Assembly (NCBI GenBank): GCA_003988855.1 | Contig: QYAI01000051.1 | Span: forward strand, 186,001 to 250,000 | Source: Arachnopeziza araneosa | Taxonomy: Eukaryota > Ascomycota > Leotiomycetes > Helotiales > Arachnopezizaceae | Direction: 5' to 3' | Length of the DNA: 64,000 bases | In this document: in pieces, positions 32,849 through 45,600 of the stretch | Numbering within the stretch: position 1 is the first letter of the stretch | How the letters are laid out: each line of letters starts with the position of its first letter | Notes under the pieces: model-generated | Database searches by the model: none | What the model was told of the DNA's origin: nothing | What the model saw: only the letters and a program-made list of their open reading frames with translations | Translations under genes and position numbers: made by a program

Positions 32849-35001
32849 TTATCCAGCAGCCGCTACAGATGTTTGTTGTCTTTTGGCGGGTGCTTGATTC
32901 GACTCCTATGACAACTTAGCACCTGTAGACCAAAAATGGAAAATGCACCGAGTTGAGCGTATCCAACCCTTAGGTGTGGTCAGCATAAGTATAGAGGTGT
33001 AACTACATACCTCAGGTGCAGGACGCTTTTTCTTCTGCTTTTGTGGTCGTACGGGTTTGACTTCGCCCTCAGTGAAAACATCATCCGGCAAATCGCAGCT
33101 TGAGGTAAAAATTAGCTCGTGAGAAAAGGTCGACATGCGGATTATACTTCTTGATATGAGCTATTCCTATCGAGTTCTCCTCGTCATCATATGCATCTGT
33201 TGATGTGCATATTCCTTTGAAAGTGTCTACTTCAGTTGCAAGATCGAGTGATTTGGCACCTACATGTATTAGCAAGTGGCGGCACAAGTCATGTTGGGTG
33301 GATCCGTCTTGAAATCCTAGGAGTTTCCCTATCACTGTGCAGCAGTCCGAAGTTGTAAGGAGTGAGATTTTGCAAGTATTGAGACTTACCCTCCTTCAAC
33401 TGCAAGCCAATATAATGGGTTGCCGTGTAAACAAATGTAACACCCTCCTCTTCCTCTTTCTTCGCTTCAGTTGACTCATCCTTAACGGTTGGTTCTAGCG
33501 TAAGACCATGACCTGTTGTAGCAGTGGCAATATCCTTGGCATGAAACTTGAGGGAGCCATTCTTGACTTGATCCATTTCCTCAGCTGTGCGGCACCTGTG
33601 GACTCGAGTAAAGCCTTTGTTGAAGGGATGGGCCAGAGCGATGGATTGGTGAGCTCCAAGCTTACCAACAAGGAGCCGAATCTTTGACTCGACGAAACCT
33701 GACCAGATCATTTGGTTTTCTTTCGATTTACTTGCCGAGACAACGGAAAGGTAGTACTTATAGCCCTGAGTGAAAAAGGTATGTTTCATAAATAGTTCCT
33801 TCCACTGTGCTTTTCCCATCATAATCTTTTCAGTAATTACACCACCTCGTTCAAACTCCTTCATAATAACTGCCATAGTGGACGAGGTAAAATTATGAGT
33901 GGTACACATCGAGGGGTAAGCTGGGGTAATAATTGGCATGATATGGTAGCCGTCCGAAGGATAAAGCTGGATGGGTTGGTATACGATCAACAAAGAGGGT
34001 ACGGGGACATACCTTAGGGTTCCAAACTCTAAGGTTTAATGGTCCATATTCAATCGGCTTCAATACGACCGGCGTTGGCCAGTTCCACTGCGAGAAAATG
34101 CGAAAGAATTTCAAAACAATCAAGGAGCTTGTTGCTTTGGGATAGAGCTGACAAATTCGAGCAACAAGAATAGCCCATGCAACACCGCCAGGAAATCCAT
34201 AAATATTGCCAGCAATAGCACGCCGGGTGCCCCATAGCTTGATCGTTCGAAGTGCGGTCCTGAAAATTCCAGGTTCTGGCACAAGATTCAAAATTTCATC
34301 CGCAACTCGAATACCATTCAGAGAGCGAACTTCCTGCTCATTCAAGCCGCGCAACATATTTTGATCTAACAAGGACAGGTCTTTTGGGACTTGATTCTGC
34401 ATAACTCGGCCGAAAAGTAGATCGATATCAATCCCACCATATTTGAGGGTAATGCAGGGCGCAAACGCGTCTGGTTTCGCTGTTAGCTCTTCAATGGGGC
34501 CTTCAGTAGCCATTTGATTGAGGAGATCTGGAAATTTGTTGAAGAAATCATCTTTTGTGATATTTGCGGGGCACACAACCAAAGTGTCAATATCAGATCC
34601 TGGACCAATGACACCTAATTTGAAGCTTCCAAATGTGACTATCTTGCCGCCCGCAGTCTTAACGATGGTCTCAGGCTTGCCTTGTTCTCTGCTGACCTGC
34701 TTCACAAATTCCTCAGTGATAGTTTGGAGAGACTGGAGGACTTTCGATCTGAATAAGACTTGTTAGCAGACAAAATCGCAGCGGCAGAGATGAGATCATG
34801 TGTTTCAGAATCACAGAGGTGTGGCAAGAAGGTTGCCGTGGATTAAACGCACCGCTTCTGGGTTTCCGCGGTACTCTCGTAATTGTTTTGTCGCTTCAAC
34901 TCTTCAATAAGAGCAATGGTGGCTTTGTTCTCCTCGTCTGTAGGAGGAGCTTGTGATAAAGGAGCGGTGATTCCCAATAGCTTCGTGCCTGGAGCCGCCA
35001 T
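32849..35001 (-). CDS. PAP1: Nuclear poly(A) polymerase
   Basis: Six exons: 34853-35001, 34013-34748, 33390-33966, 33148-33259, 33011-33098, 32849-32905; 572 residues. The catalytic nucleotidyltransferase motif is FGSFKLGVIGPGSDIDTL (Asp102, Asp104), with the third carboxylate in GGIDIDLLFGR (about Asp159). The central domain has RTIKLWGTRRAIAGNIYGFP and WAILVARICQLYP. The RNA-binding domain begins MPIITPAYPSMCTTHNFT. The C-terminal tail is short, with a KQKKKRP nuclear-signal-like patch, and the last micro-exon encodes ESNQAPAKRQQTSVAAAG. Pap1 adds poly(A) tails in the cleavage/polyadenylation factor. All five introns preserve frame. The last acceptor was chosen because it gives a family-like tail; reading through instead gives a different 22-residue end. 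Confidence 0.95.
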
Positions 35002-35240
35002 TACGTTCTTGACGCCGTAGCCAGGGTCGAGCTGTTGGAATCGAAGATGAACGTTGATGAATTGGGATGTTGAAGCCGTTGAAGAAGAAGGCGTGAATGG
35101 CGAGGCTATGACTAAGCAACCGCTTAAGAAGCCCCCTGCGAGGGAAGTCAACAACCACATGCCGACACTCTCACTCTCACCATGTCCCTTCCAGTTCTTT
35201 GATGATTTATCTGATCCTAAAAAGGATGAAGGTCGAGAAA
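35002..35240. promoter_or_regulatory. Short divergent promoter, PAP1 / carnosine methyltransferase-like gene
   Basis: Only about 240 bases separate the two start codons on opposite strands, so the two genes probably share control sequence. Two further in-frame ATGs of the plus-strand gene (35202, 35226) fall inside it. Confidence 0.55.
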
Positions 35241-36598
35241 ATGTCCAAAGTAGAGTGGGAGGGAAATGAGGAAACTTATGACGATCCAGATGAGCAGAGA
35301 GTTCTCTTTCAGGCATTGGACTCCTTTTAGTAAGAGCATCAATTCTCTTGCAATTTGTATTCGATATATGAATGCTCATCTCAAAAATATACTATTCCTT
35401 ATTTAATACTATTTTCTATTCCCCGGTACTGATTTGCCTTCTAGTCAGTACGCAAAAGTCGCCCATTTCAATACCACTCATCTTCGAAGGCAAGCCTTCT
35501 ATGCACTTCCAAGAGCACACTGGGAGCTTTTAGCTAGCCCACCATTCTCTTATTTGGACACTCTGGATTCAGTCGATGATGCCATCGACAAAAATGCAGA
35601 AATATCTCTTGCAATTTTGCAATCAGGACTAGCGTCTTTTGGTATTCCGTCTCACGCGTCCAAGCACCCTGAAAACAGTGTATGGCGCGGAAAGGCTACC
35701 CCAAGTGATTTAGAGAAAGCTAGAAGCACCATTCGCCAATTCTTTCGTGATTGGTCTGCCGAAGGTGCCGCTGAGCGAGAAGCATCCTATGGTCCTGTGA
35801 TGAAGGCACTCACTGACGAGAAGACAAAGCGGGGAGGTCAGAAAATGCGAGTTCTGGTTCCTGGAGCTGGACTGGGACGATTTGTATTTGATTTATGCTG
35901 TGCTGGATTTGACACAGAAGGCAATGAAATCAGTTTTCATCAGCTCCTCGCTAGTTCCTATATTCTGAATCACTGTCCCGAACCTCGAGTACACACCCTC
36001 TTTCCGTGGGCCCACTCGTTCTCAAATCACAAAAGCAGATCAAATCATTTCCAGAATGTCCAAGTGCCAGATATACATCCTGGAACAGTTCTAGCCAGTG
36101 TCAAGAGTCCTGGGGAAATGAGCATGAGCGCTTCGGATTTCTTACTTCTCTATGGAGAAGAAGCACACAAGGACACATTTGATGCCGTCGCCACAGTATT
36201 TTTCCTCGATACAGCTCCAAATATATTTAGATATATTGAAGCCATCAGGAATTGTTTACGCCCTGGTGGTTTATTGGTGAATATAGGTCCTCTACTTTGG
36301 CATTTCGAGAACAATGCTCCTGGGACACACGGACAGGCGAAAGATCCTTCTTCTCATCAAGAAGCTAAAGGTAATTAAATACTAACTCAGAAGAGTATGC
36401 ACTGACATGAACTTAGGAATCGCCGATCCCGGTGCCGTAGAGCTGACCGATGAAGAAGTTGTGGCACTAGTCAAAAAGCTTGGATTCTCCATCATAAAGA
36501 AGGAATCTGGGATCAGAGCCCCATATATCCAAGATACCGAGAGCATGTTTCAAAATACTTATATAGCTAGTCACTGGATAGCTAGAAAATTAAAGTAG
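35241..36598 (+). CDS. Carnosine N-methyltransferase-like (N2227 family) SAM-dependent methyltransferase
   Basis: Exons 35241-35329, 35445-36370, 36417-36598; 398 residues. Exon 1 supplies DDPDEQRVLFQALDSF, which joins QYAKVAHFNTTHLRRQAFYA in exon 2: together the N2227 N-terminus. The SAM site is VLVPGAGLGRFVFDL, followed by EGNEISFHQLLASSYILN and FDAVATVFFLDTAPNIFRYI. A substrate-side GGLLVNIGPLLWHF precedes the last intron. Exon 3 carries the family C-terminus (ELTDEEVVALVKKLGF). Animal relatives methylate carnosine to anserine; the fungal substrate is not established. In-frame ATGs at 35202 and 35226 are possible alternative starts; I chose 35241 because conserved sequence begins right after it. 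Confidence 0.9.
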
Positions 36599-36934
36599 AG
36601 CTGCAACTTATGTTTCTTATATATATCTCTGCGAACTCTTCTTTACTCTAGAAGTCAAAGTGCCCATAAATCCCATTACATAAAATACGTAATCATAGCT
36701 TACTATTTGCTGCTATATGATAGTCCTTTTGAGCTGTTGGCACTCAGCCTATTATTTTTGTGGAGCTTTGAATACACAAGACCAAAAAATGTTGGAGTAG
36801 TGAAGACATGAAATTTATTTGTACGGCACAATTTTATCCAACAAGAATTCATTTAGAGATACAATTTTCTTTTATCATAAAATCTATGAGATACAACTGC
36901 ATGGTACTATTTACCTAAATTGCCTTCCCAACTC
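36599..36934. other. Convergent intergenic region
   Basis: 336 AT-rich bases between facing 3' ends; nothing recognised. Confidence 0.4.
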
Positions 36935-37866
36935 TCAAAGTTTTGCTTTAGTATCCTCCGGCGTCGCCTCCATCATTCCTCCTCTAGCCCAAACCTCCCC
37001 TCCATCAACGGTAATAGTAGCCCCATTGATGTGCGACGCTGCTCTACTACTCAAAAACACTACAAGACCAGCAATATCTTCAGGTTTACCAAGTCTCTTG
37101 CTCGGATTTTTCGCAGCCAGAGCACCCACCCCACCACTAAGTTCCATCAAGCCACTCGCCATCTTGGATGGAAAGAAGCCCGGCGCTATTGAATTGACCA
37201 AGATATGTCTCGGACCCAACTCCACGGCCAGATTCCGTGCTAGATGAATAACCGCAGCCTTGCTAGCCGAATACCCAAACGTAGCATTCTTGCCTAGCGT
37301 ACCAACGCCCATCCCAGCTACGGAAGCCGTGATAATAACCCTCGCGGGATCGTCAATCGACGCGTTCTTCTGCAACAGCGGTGCAAATAACCGGATGGTA
37401 TTAAACACACTCTTAACATTCAAATCCATAACTTTGGCAAACGCTGAGTCAGGATGAGTATCAAATTCCTCTCCCCACGTAGCTCCTGCGTTGGCAAACA
37501 AGATATCTACGTGATCTGTCGTCTTAGCCACTTCGCGAACGAGGTGTTCCACTCCCTCGAACTTGGCGCTGTCTGCGGGCACGGAGATGGCGCGGGCTCC
37601 TGGTGCGAGGTTTGGGAGGGCGTTGAGAGTTTTGCACGCCGCTTCGCAAGCGGAGGCTTTGCGGGAGGTGATGTAGACTTTGGCTGCGCCGGCTTGAAGG
37701 AATCTGCTGAGGATTAGCTAATAGATAAGAATAAGGGATCAGAGAATACGGACCCAGAAGCTGCGTGGAGACCTAGACCTCGTGAGCCACCGGTTACAAC
37801 GATTACTTTCCCTTTCAAAGAGAAGATGTTGGGGAAGTCGTGAAGCTCGGTTTCGTATTTGGACAT
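36935..37866 (-). CDS. Short-chain dehydrogenase/reductase (SDR)
   Basis: Exons 37754-37866 and 36935-37706 with a 47-nt intron; 294 residues. Classical SDR features are complete. The cofactor loop is VIVVTGGSRGLGLHAA (about 22-36) and the NAGA motif is in ILFANAGATWGEEF. The catalytic serine lies in RVIITASVAGMG and Tyr/Lys in FGYSASKAAVIHLARN. PGFFPSKM follows, and it ends in the typical DGGE (ATITVDGGEVWARG). ITSRKASACEAAC after the second strand, with arginine following serine, suggests NADPH preference. The substrate is unknown. It resembles the RhlG-like/ketoacyl-reductase branch, but this is only a general impression. A second intron was looked for and not needed. Confidence 0.92.
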
Positions 37867-38182
37867 TTTGTGAGAGGCTTGAGAGCTGCAGAGGAATTGC
37901 AATTATGCTGAGAATAAACTCCAAGTGTTTGAATAGAGTCTAGAGAGAGAGAGATTTGAAATAGAATGAAACCAGAGAGAAGATTCTAAGAAGCGAAGAT
38001 AATAATTCGATTCTGAATGCTGACTGAGTACGGTTTGCGGGGATGAGATTGGAGCTTCCGAGCCGAGGTTCGCCAGTGACAGGGTTCACGCTAGCACGCT
38101 GTACTTGGCTAGGACAGCAATCAAGGCTTAGGAGGCTCAAAGAGTGCTTGGTGGTTGGCATAATTGATGAATGCTAAAATAT
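37867..38182. other. Intergenic: SDR promoter
   Basis: 316 bases; nothing recognised beyond GA-rich repeats (gagagagaga near 37943). Confidence 0.4.
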
Positions 38183-39122
38183 CTATTGCCCTTCAACTTT
38201 TGGCTTCACCAATCTCTTAGCTTCCTCATTCTTGTTAACGGTCTGCTCGTAATCTAGTCTTGGAAGTTCCAACCCCTCTGTTGTTCTCCCATAGGTAATG
38301 CCACCTAATCTGCTTACTGGCTTGAGGATCTATATATCTTCATGAGCAGGAATAAGGCGGGTTATGATCAGATCTTACCGCTGGATCAACCATGTTCTTG
38401 TCCTCGTTAATGGCATCTTCTCGAACCCAGAACCTCGTTCCTTCGACAACAGCAAGAACACTAGTCTTCTTGCCAGGAGTGCCTTTACTCTCATATTCCT
38501 TCATAAAGTCGAGCTTTCCCTCAACGGCAAAAACTGCTTCCTTTACTCTGCTCGCCTTGACCGTTGTGCAAGCCGCTGGCGTCAATCCACTTAGACTCCA
38601 CTCGCTCTCGCCATACGGCGCATTTACAGCGCAAGCATTCGCAGCCTCAATGAAATGCTCCGAGATAATGTTTATCACACACTCTTCACTCTCCTTCAGA
38701 TTCCTTAGCGAATCCTTTGCATTGTCAAAACCTCCGGAGTACCCGACTGTGAAGAGCGGCGGATCATGGTTGATCATCTGGAAATAACTAAACGGCGCCA
38801 AGTTGGTGCTGCTTCCATCCTTCGATCTCGTACTGACGAAGCCGATGGGTCGTGGAACGATGGCTGAGATCATCAGCTTGTAGTTGAAAACTGCGGGTCG
38901 TCCTTCTTCGTAAGGATCAATCTCGATATGTGGGATTTTTAAGCTGGCTCCTCCGTCATTTGCCCCGTCGCCATATTTCCAATCTGGCTTCACAGTCTGC
39001 TTGAGGGTCCATTCGAGGCTTTTATCAAATGGTGCCCTGCTTGCCTCTACGGCTTTGAAATCGGGGTGCGGGTTGCGTTGAATTAGCTTTTCGGCATCTG
39101 CTCGAGACTGGACTTGTGACAT
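38183..39122 (-). CDS. Flavin-reductase-like FMN-binding protein (DIM6/NTAB family)
   Basis: Exons 38379-39122 and 38183-38329; 296 residues from the ATG at 39122. The FMN-binding split barrel reads FNYKLMISAIVPRPIGFVST (about 80-100), then STNLAPFSYFQMINHDPPLF and NLKESEECVINII, which is the standard order in this family. A later SRVKEAVFAVEGKLDF and VLAVVEGTRFWVRED complete the barrel. The second exon encodes ILKPVSRLGGITYGR, which is also conserved. Relatives use FMN as cofactor or bound electron carrier; the partner is unknown. It lies tandem with the SDR on the same strand (316 bases apart), but no shared pathway can be shown. Confidence 0.9.
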
Positions 39123-39647
39123 TTTGATCACTGAAGTCGAGTATCGATTGAGTGCGACTTCCAGATGAAGGTGGTCAAAGTCTCTATAATCTTGTCAATA
39201 AGACCGAGGTAAGACGCTTAAGCCGAGATCTCAATTATAGAATCCTAAGTCTTAATAATATATGTCTCGATGGCATCACTATTTTCAATGATCCACTTTA
39301 GAATGCACCATATCCTCATTGACGGATGAGTTCCGCACTTGAGAAATGCCAGGTAAATTACCTCTCGGTTTAAGAATAGCCCCACCATCGCTCTCCTTAT
39401 CGATAAGGGACGGCCAGGCAAATTTGGCAATGAACGACTCTTACAGGAAATGAAAGGAACACATCTAACAATCTTGATATTCCGCTATGTTCTACTTGCA
39501 GACTCAATTAAAATTTAAAAAAAGGCAAAAAATGTTACCTAGGTACCTTTATTGCACTTTCCTCTAGCTAATTCATGGAGCTACTCTGCCAATCTAGATG
39601 CAAACTCGATCCGTTCAGCAAGCCGCATATAAGTAATGTCTTGCGTT
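39123..39647. other. Intergenic: flavoprotein promoter and ankyrin gene 3' flank
   Basis: 525 AT-rich bases; nothing recognised. Confidence 0.4.
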
Positions 39648-42600
39648 CTACAACGCCATTTGCATTCCCTGAAGCTCCTCACTCAACCACTCACCAACCC
39701 GGTCCTTCTTGCCCTCTTCAATCAAGCCACCATTCACCACAATCTGATGTCCACCCCATCTGGTTCTTGGTGTATAGCCTCCAACTCTCTTTGCAACTTC
39801 ATTTGCCTCAAACAAGCTCACCAATCTCCGCTTCTTGCTATCATTACCCGTTCTTGCATCAACATCGGCACAAATGTCCCAAGTGTGTTTCTTCCTTTCC
39901 TCAGGAGTAGGTGTAGGAGACTGTTTGGTAAACTCAATGGCAGGTTTGTCGATAAGAGCAACTCGATTCAGAGTGTGATTATAGTAGCCCCACCGGTCTT
40001 GTTCGCGGCTATATTTTTCGACACTTGAAGCGAGATAGATATCTCTGGACATCTCGAGTGGAGTCCGACCGGTTGCGTTCTCACGGTAAAGAACGAAAGG
40101 GTTCAATTTGAGCAAGGAATGAGTGATCGTGCTCAAGGTTTGCTTGATAGCCACATGAACTGGTAGATCACCTTCTCCGTTGATCATTTCCAGTTCCTCG
40201 CCAGTGGAATAATTAGCAAGAACTTCGATTATATCGGATTTAATATAGTTGCCGTTGTTTCTCAACATCCAGAGAGCTAATGGGGTAAGAGCGGAAGGTT
40301 GGTAATCACATCGCTCTGTGAGCATATTCTTGAGATGGTCTTTGTTGAAGAGTTCGAGCATAGTTTCGAGTGTCTTGGCATCAGTATGGACCCCGCCATT
40401 GATTCGAACCAACATCAGATGAACTACGTTTCGTTGAAGTTGATCTCGAACCGTGGGATTTGCTCCTGCCAATAGGAGCCTCGAAACAATATCTGGTCGG
40501 TGGATAGCGACGGCGAGGTGTAACGGTGTCCATCCTTCAGTTGTTTTCCGTTCAAGATTTCCTGGCGCAGCTGACATCAAGTACTCGATGAGTCTAACGT
40601 GCTGGCAAGACTCTTCATCCTTCGTCGGACTATATAATATTGCGCTGTGCAGAACGAGATCATCTAAAGTTGTTAGTCCTGGTGAGAGATACGAACGGTT
40701 TATTTACTCTTAAATGCTAACCAGGTCCCAACTGTTGAGTCAAAAGACTTGCCAGCCTCCTTTAAGGTCTTAATTCTCTTGTCATTCTATCACCAAGATC
40801 TCGAGTCAGTAATGTTCATTTTCAATTTCTAGAATATGACGCGGAATGTAAAGAGTGATGAAACATCCATGTGAATGAGATGTCCCCCAAATAGTCAGAA
40901 ATTCATAAAAGAGGCAAACAAGAAAGGGCTTACCGTATTCATTTCAGCAAATTCTTTGTATAGTCGTAATGGAGCGTCACTCATAAACCATTCAACAGAG
41001 TCAATAGACCCAAATCGAGCGGCATCGAGCAACGGCGGAATCTTCTCCTCCATAACTCTGAGATAGTGGCCTGGAGCCTGCGCCCAATCTTCTCGCTTCT
41101 TTCCACCAACACTAAGACCTTGATAGTATTTTGGCTTTTTGGTAACTTCTGCACCACTTGTCTTGACAAGTTGATTCAATGAAATACCTGCACCAGTTGT
41201 CTAAAGCCCAGTCAGAAATTGAGAAATGAATCGAGAATAATCTCACCTTGATCATATCAGTCAACATTGACGTTCGTCCTAAACGAATTGCTTTCCAGAA
41301 AACAGACTGATTAACAGTATAGCATTCCTGGCCGCCGTCTTCTTCTGCCAGTCGTGATTGCTGCTCAATGGATACCTGAAGCAAAAATCTTAACAACTCT
41401 TTATCATCTGTCTCAACAGCATGCTCGAAAAGAGTCGATCTATATTGTAGACCACTGTGACTAATTAAAGATTTGGGAGACTCGATAAATCGTTCGGAAG
41501 AACAAGGCCATTCGATCATTGTTAATGGTAAGACTTCGCTCTTGACAAGAGTAGCTGCGTGTCCTAGGTTGTCAATGGTGAAATTTTCGTTGACTAATTC
41601 TGATAAAATAGGAAGAACTAAATAAAATTGGTTAGCTCGTTGTTTTTATAATCTAACATATTAGAAGTTCATATGCAAAAAATTGAGAACAGCTTACCAT
41701 CATTATCTTCGTCTTCAGAATAGGCCTCATCAGCGCTATCAGTGTTTCTCATTGTCCAGCGCTGTCGAGAAGAGATGCCGTCATCCTTGTGGTATTGAGT
41801 CATGCAAATAGTAATGATCTTCTTTGCTAGTTCTTTGTGGCCACGAAGCACAGCAATTGAGAAAGGACTAAATCCGTTGTGATCTTGAATAGCAATCTTC
41901 AGTGGTACCTCAAGCGCTGAATTTGACTTCCATGCCCAGGGAGCCAGGGTTAACTTTTCCACAGTCTCGGAGTCATTAATCCAAACCGCTTCAAATAATC
42001 TAGTGTAACCATCTTTCTTAGCGTCGTTCAGATCAGCAACGACGAATTTCAAGGATGTTTGATAAGAAACTTGTTCTTGGGCTCCTAGTGTGTATGATGC
42101 TTGAGTATTTTTTGGAATGTTGGGATGTTGTTCGTAGAATGACTTCGCGCCAGCTAAGATCAGAGCGTCTTTGACAGACTCGAGTTCCTTGATCATTTCA
42201 AGTACAGCCGCTTTCTTCTCATCCAAGCCTGGAGTGTAAGTTTCAGATTGTTTTAACCAATCTTTCCAAGCTTCATCGTTCTCCTTTTTTTTCGTCTGAA
42301 AATCGCATGCCGCAGTCCAATACTGATAGGTATCAGATTCAAGACCGTTTGTATATGATGCCATACTTCGGAGCTTTTCTGGTTCCTTAGGTAGGTAGTC
42401 CTTGGAGGAAATATATCTAGAAACATTAGAAATCGAAAGTAATGAAAGAAAATCAATACTTACCCCTTCAGAGCTGTAATTTTCTTATTGATAACATCAA
42501 GGAGTGATTCTGCAATGTAATAGCTTGCCGAACCTGGATTTTGAAGTGCATTATATGCAGCACTATTCAAAGTTTGAGGATCCGCACCATGTGCTAAAAG

Positions 42601-45600
42601 AGCATGGATAGACTTTATCAGGAGATTTTCCGCGGCGTTCATGATAGGCTGTGTGACATTGGTCCGGTATTGATGCTGCACCTGATCATTCGTCTGATTC
42701 TTGGCCCATGAATTTCTAGATAAATATGTCTTGACCCAATCCTCGAAGGCCAGTGTCGGTTTTGCACCATGAGCAAGTAACTTTGTAACCATGTCGTCAT
42801 ATCCCCTTTGCGTGGCGCTTGCCAGAGGTGTCCAACCCTGGTTTTCATATCTTCGTTGCCCAACATTGTTAACAACACTGAGAGCGACTGGCCGATCTTC
42901 TGCCAGTAAAGTATCCAGAACAGCGCTGTTGTTTTCGTTGACTACATAATGAAAGGTAGTGTAACGATCCATATCAGCTTGAGCAGAGCTTGCACCTAGT
43001 TGAACAAGCATTCTTACTACCTCTATTGCCTTGTCCTTTGGTAAAGTCATTGCAAGAAGAATAGTCATGATGGCGCCTCCAGCGTTAGTCGTGCCTGGAT
43101 CCATACGTCTGGAGAAGTTAGAAATATTATCAGGCGAGGTGTTCTACTTACTTGATCGGCAGCATGACATCGGCTCCATATTCTGAGGCAAGCAATTCAA
43201 TGATATGAAGATGCCCGTTCAAGATTGCAAGATGGAGAGAAGAGAAGCCATAGTCCCAAGCGATACAGTCTACATCATAGAAGTCCGGTCCTTCTGTTGA
43301 ATCATCAAGAACAGCATTCTATCGTAGATTAGCAACTGATTTAAAACAATCATTAATACTCACATCTTGAATTTGGCTGGCGTTATCAACCTTGACAAAC
43401 GAGCCCATTGTCATTCTATCCTCATCTTCACTCTCTAGGGTAATTTCTGAAGGTTCAGAGCTCGTACCATCTTCTAGATCCTCATCATCCTTGTCTAAAC
43501 CCTCAATCTCACCTGTGTTTCTAGGCTTAGCCTTCCTAGCCATCTTGCGAGCTTCTTTCTTCTCCTCCTCCTCATCTTCGTTCTCTAAGCTCCTATTCAT
43601 TAGTGTTCTGACCATATCTGCATTTCCGCGAGCCGCAGCAATGTGCAAAGCGGTCCGGCCATCAACAAGACGGGCAGTCAATCGGGCACCACAATCTACT
43701 AAACACTGAACAATTTCAAGTGTAGATGCCATGGTAGCTAAATGAAGTGGTGTGCGGCCGGTATAGTCTCGTCGATTAACGTCAACTCCGTCTTGAGCAC
43801 ACCAGTCTTGAACATGTTCAAGATCTCCATCGACGATAGCTTGACAGAGCCTAGCGGTATCTCCAACATAAGCCATTGTAGTCCACTCATCGTCGGTGAT
43901 GGGATTGAAAGACCCAATAGCTTGTCTTCCAGGATCATCGACAATAAACTTGAGCTTGCCGGAAATGTAAGTTCTAGTCTCTTCCTCAGCAACTTCGATC
44001 TCTTCATCGGTTTTAGGAATAGGACAGTGACCACAGCAATCTTCGAGAACTTCCGCAGCAGTTCCAAAGAAACATGGGTGTCTATGCAAATTTACCTCAC
44101 GATCCTCTGTATAAATTTAGACTTAGTCGCTGGAATTAGAAGGGACTTACTGGGCAGGTTCCATTCAGCGTTGAGGAGTAGATCCTTAGCGTAAAGTAGA
44201 CGGTTGATTTTGGCAGCATGATACTTTTGACCATACGGAACTGTCATCGTATGATACGATGCTATATCATGCTCGTCGACAGCCCAATCCGCAACTTCGT
44301 CTTCTTCTCTTTCCTTAATGTTTGAGGAATTGACATTACGCCAAGGTCTGTTCACCTCAGGTCGTCCTCGCTCTTCACGTCTTTGATCAACCCATCGATC
44401 GCGGTCCAAGGCTTTTGGGAGCTTCTCGAGAATCAAAAGTCTGGCGAGACCTTGAGTACGACCAAATGATCTTTCGAAGATCGTCTGTAAGCAAGTTAAT
44501 ATTTGATCTTGATGATCTCAGAGAAGAATATTAGAAAGAAAGAAGCTCTCGGAGCCGTAGTGCTCTTGAAACAACTAGCAGCTCCTAAAAGACAGAGATA
44601 AGAATAACAAATTGGTATGAGAATTAAGCTTACTGGATCAATTCTAGTTCTGTCCAAAAGTGGCCAGTGAACTTCGAATCCTCGATGACTATACTTTGAC
44701 AGACGATTCTCGTATGAGGGTGACCGACGTGTAATATCGATGGTATTACATTGAGTGACGAAGGCACCAATAGCACGAGGGGCTGCATAGACCTGTTTCC
44801 CGTCATAGCAAACACAGGCGCAGTCGACGTCAAAGCCAGTTATGATCTCAGAAATAGAATTATAAAGTCGGAGAACAATCTGAACATGTCGTGTAGGATA
44901 CTGACTGGCAATAGTAATAGCATTCTTGGTTCTGATCGTAGTAACCTCCTAATTATGAGATCTCAGGTTAACAAATTCTAATTGTACACTTTGAGAGTAG
45001 AGATGACTATGCATGAAGGAACGAGAAGTTCAGAGTAGCTCGAGAAACGACAACAGAGAAGGACTACTTCTCCAACAGTAGAGACTTACATGAAGGATAC
45101 TGTTCTTGATACTCTGTTCGATCTGCTTTATCTTCTCCAAGGCTTGCTCCTCATTCAAACCCCAGATGAACAAATCAACATCGCTAGCTGGAGCAAGTTG
45201 GTCATGATAATACTCTCGAAGACTTCTCTTATTGGAAGCCCACTTATCGGGAACAGGAAGCAAGGCAGTGGTTACCGAAGAACCAGCAGCAACAAGATTG
45301 TTCCCTGCCTACTGGTTAGTATATCAGTCTTCATAAAAAGACTTGAAGTTGCAAGATTGGATGGCATTGAAGTATTTGCAGTATTTGTATTACTCACAAT
45401 CCAAATCAACAAGTGACGATTCCGAAAATAGGTTGAAGTTTTTCTGAAACTCCTTGAAGTTTGCGACAATGGCGGGTGCTCCGTTTGGTTTACGCTCCTG
45501 TTCCTTAAGATTCATGATATACTTGGACTTTTCCTCGTCGGTCTCTTCTCCAAGACTTCTTGCTCGAACCTTGAGAGACGCCTCATGTCCAGCAAAGATA

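Noticed and set aside
33000..33011. Read-through end of poly(A) polymerase ending in GAKLS
   Set aside because: A donor at 33010 and acceptor at 32906 give a better family-like C-terminus; read-through would add unrelated residues.
40708..40721. GTTAGC donor for ankyrin exon 11 at 40721
   Set aside because: It breaks the frame (immediate stop); the donor GTAAAT at 40707 restores it.
43392..43709. Plus-strand frames over the ankyrin gene
   Set aside because: Complement of the acidic linker; Ser-rich shadow.
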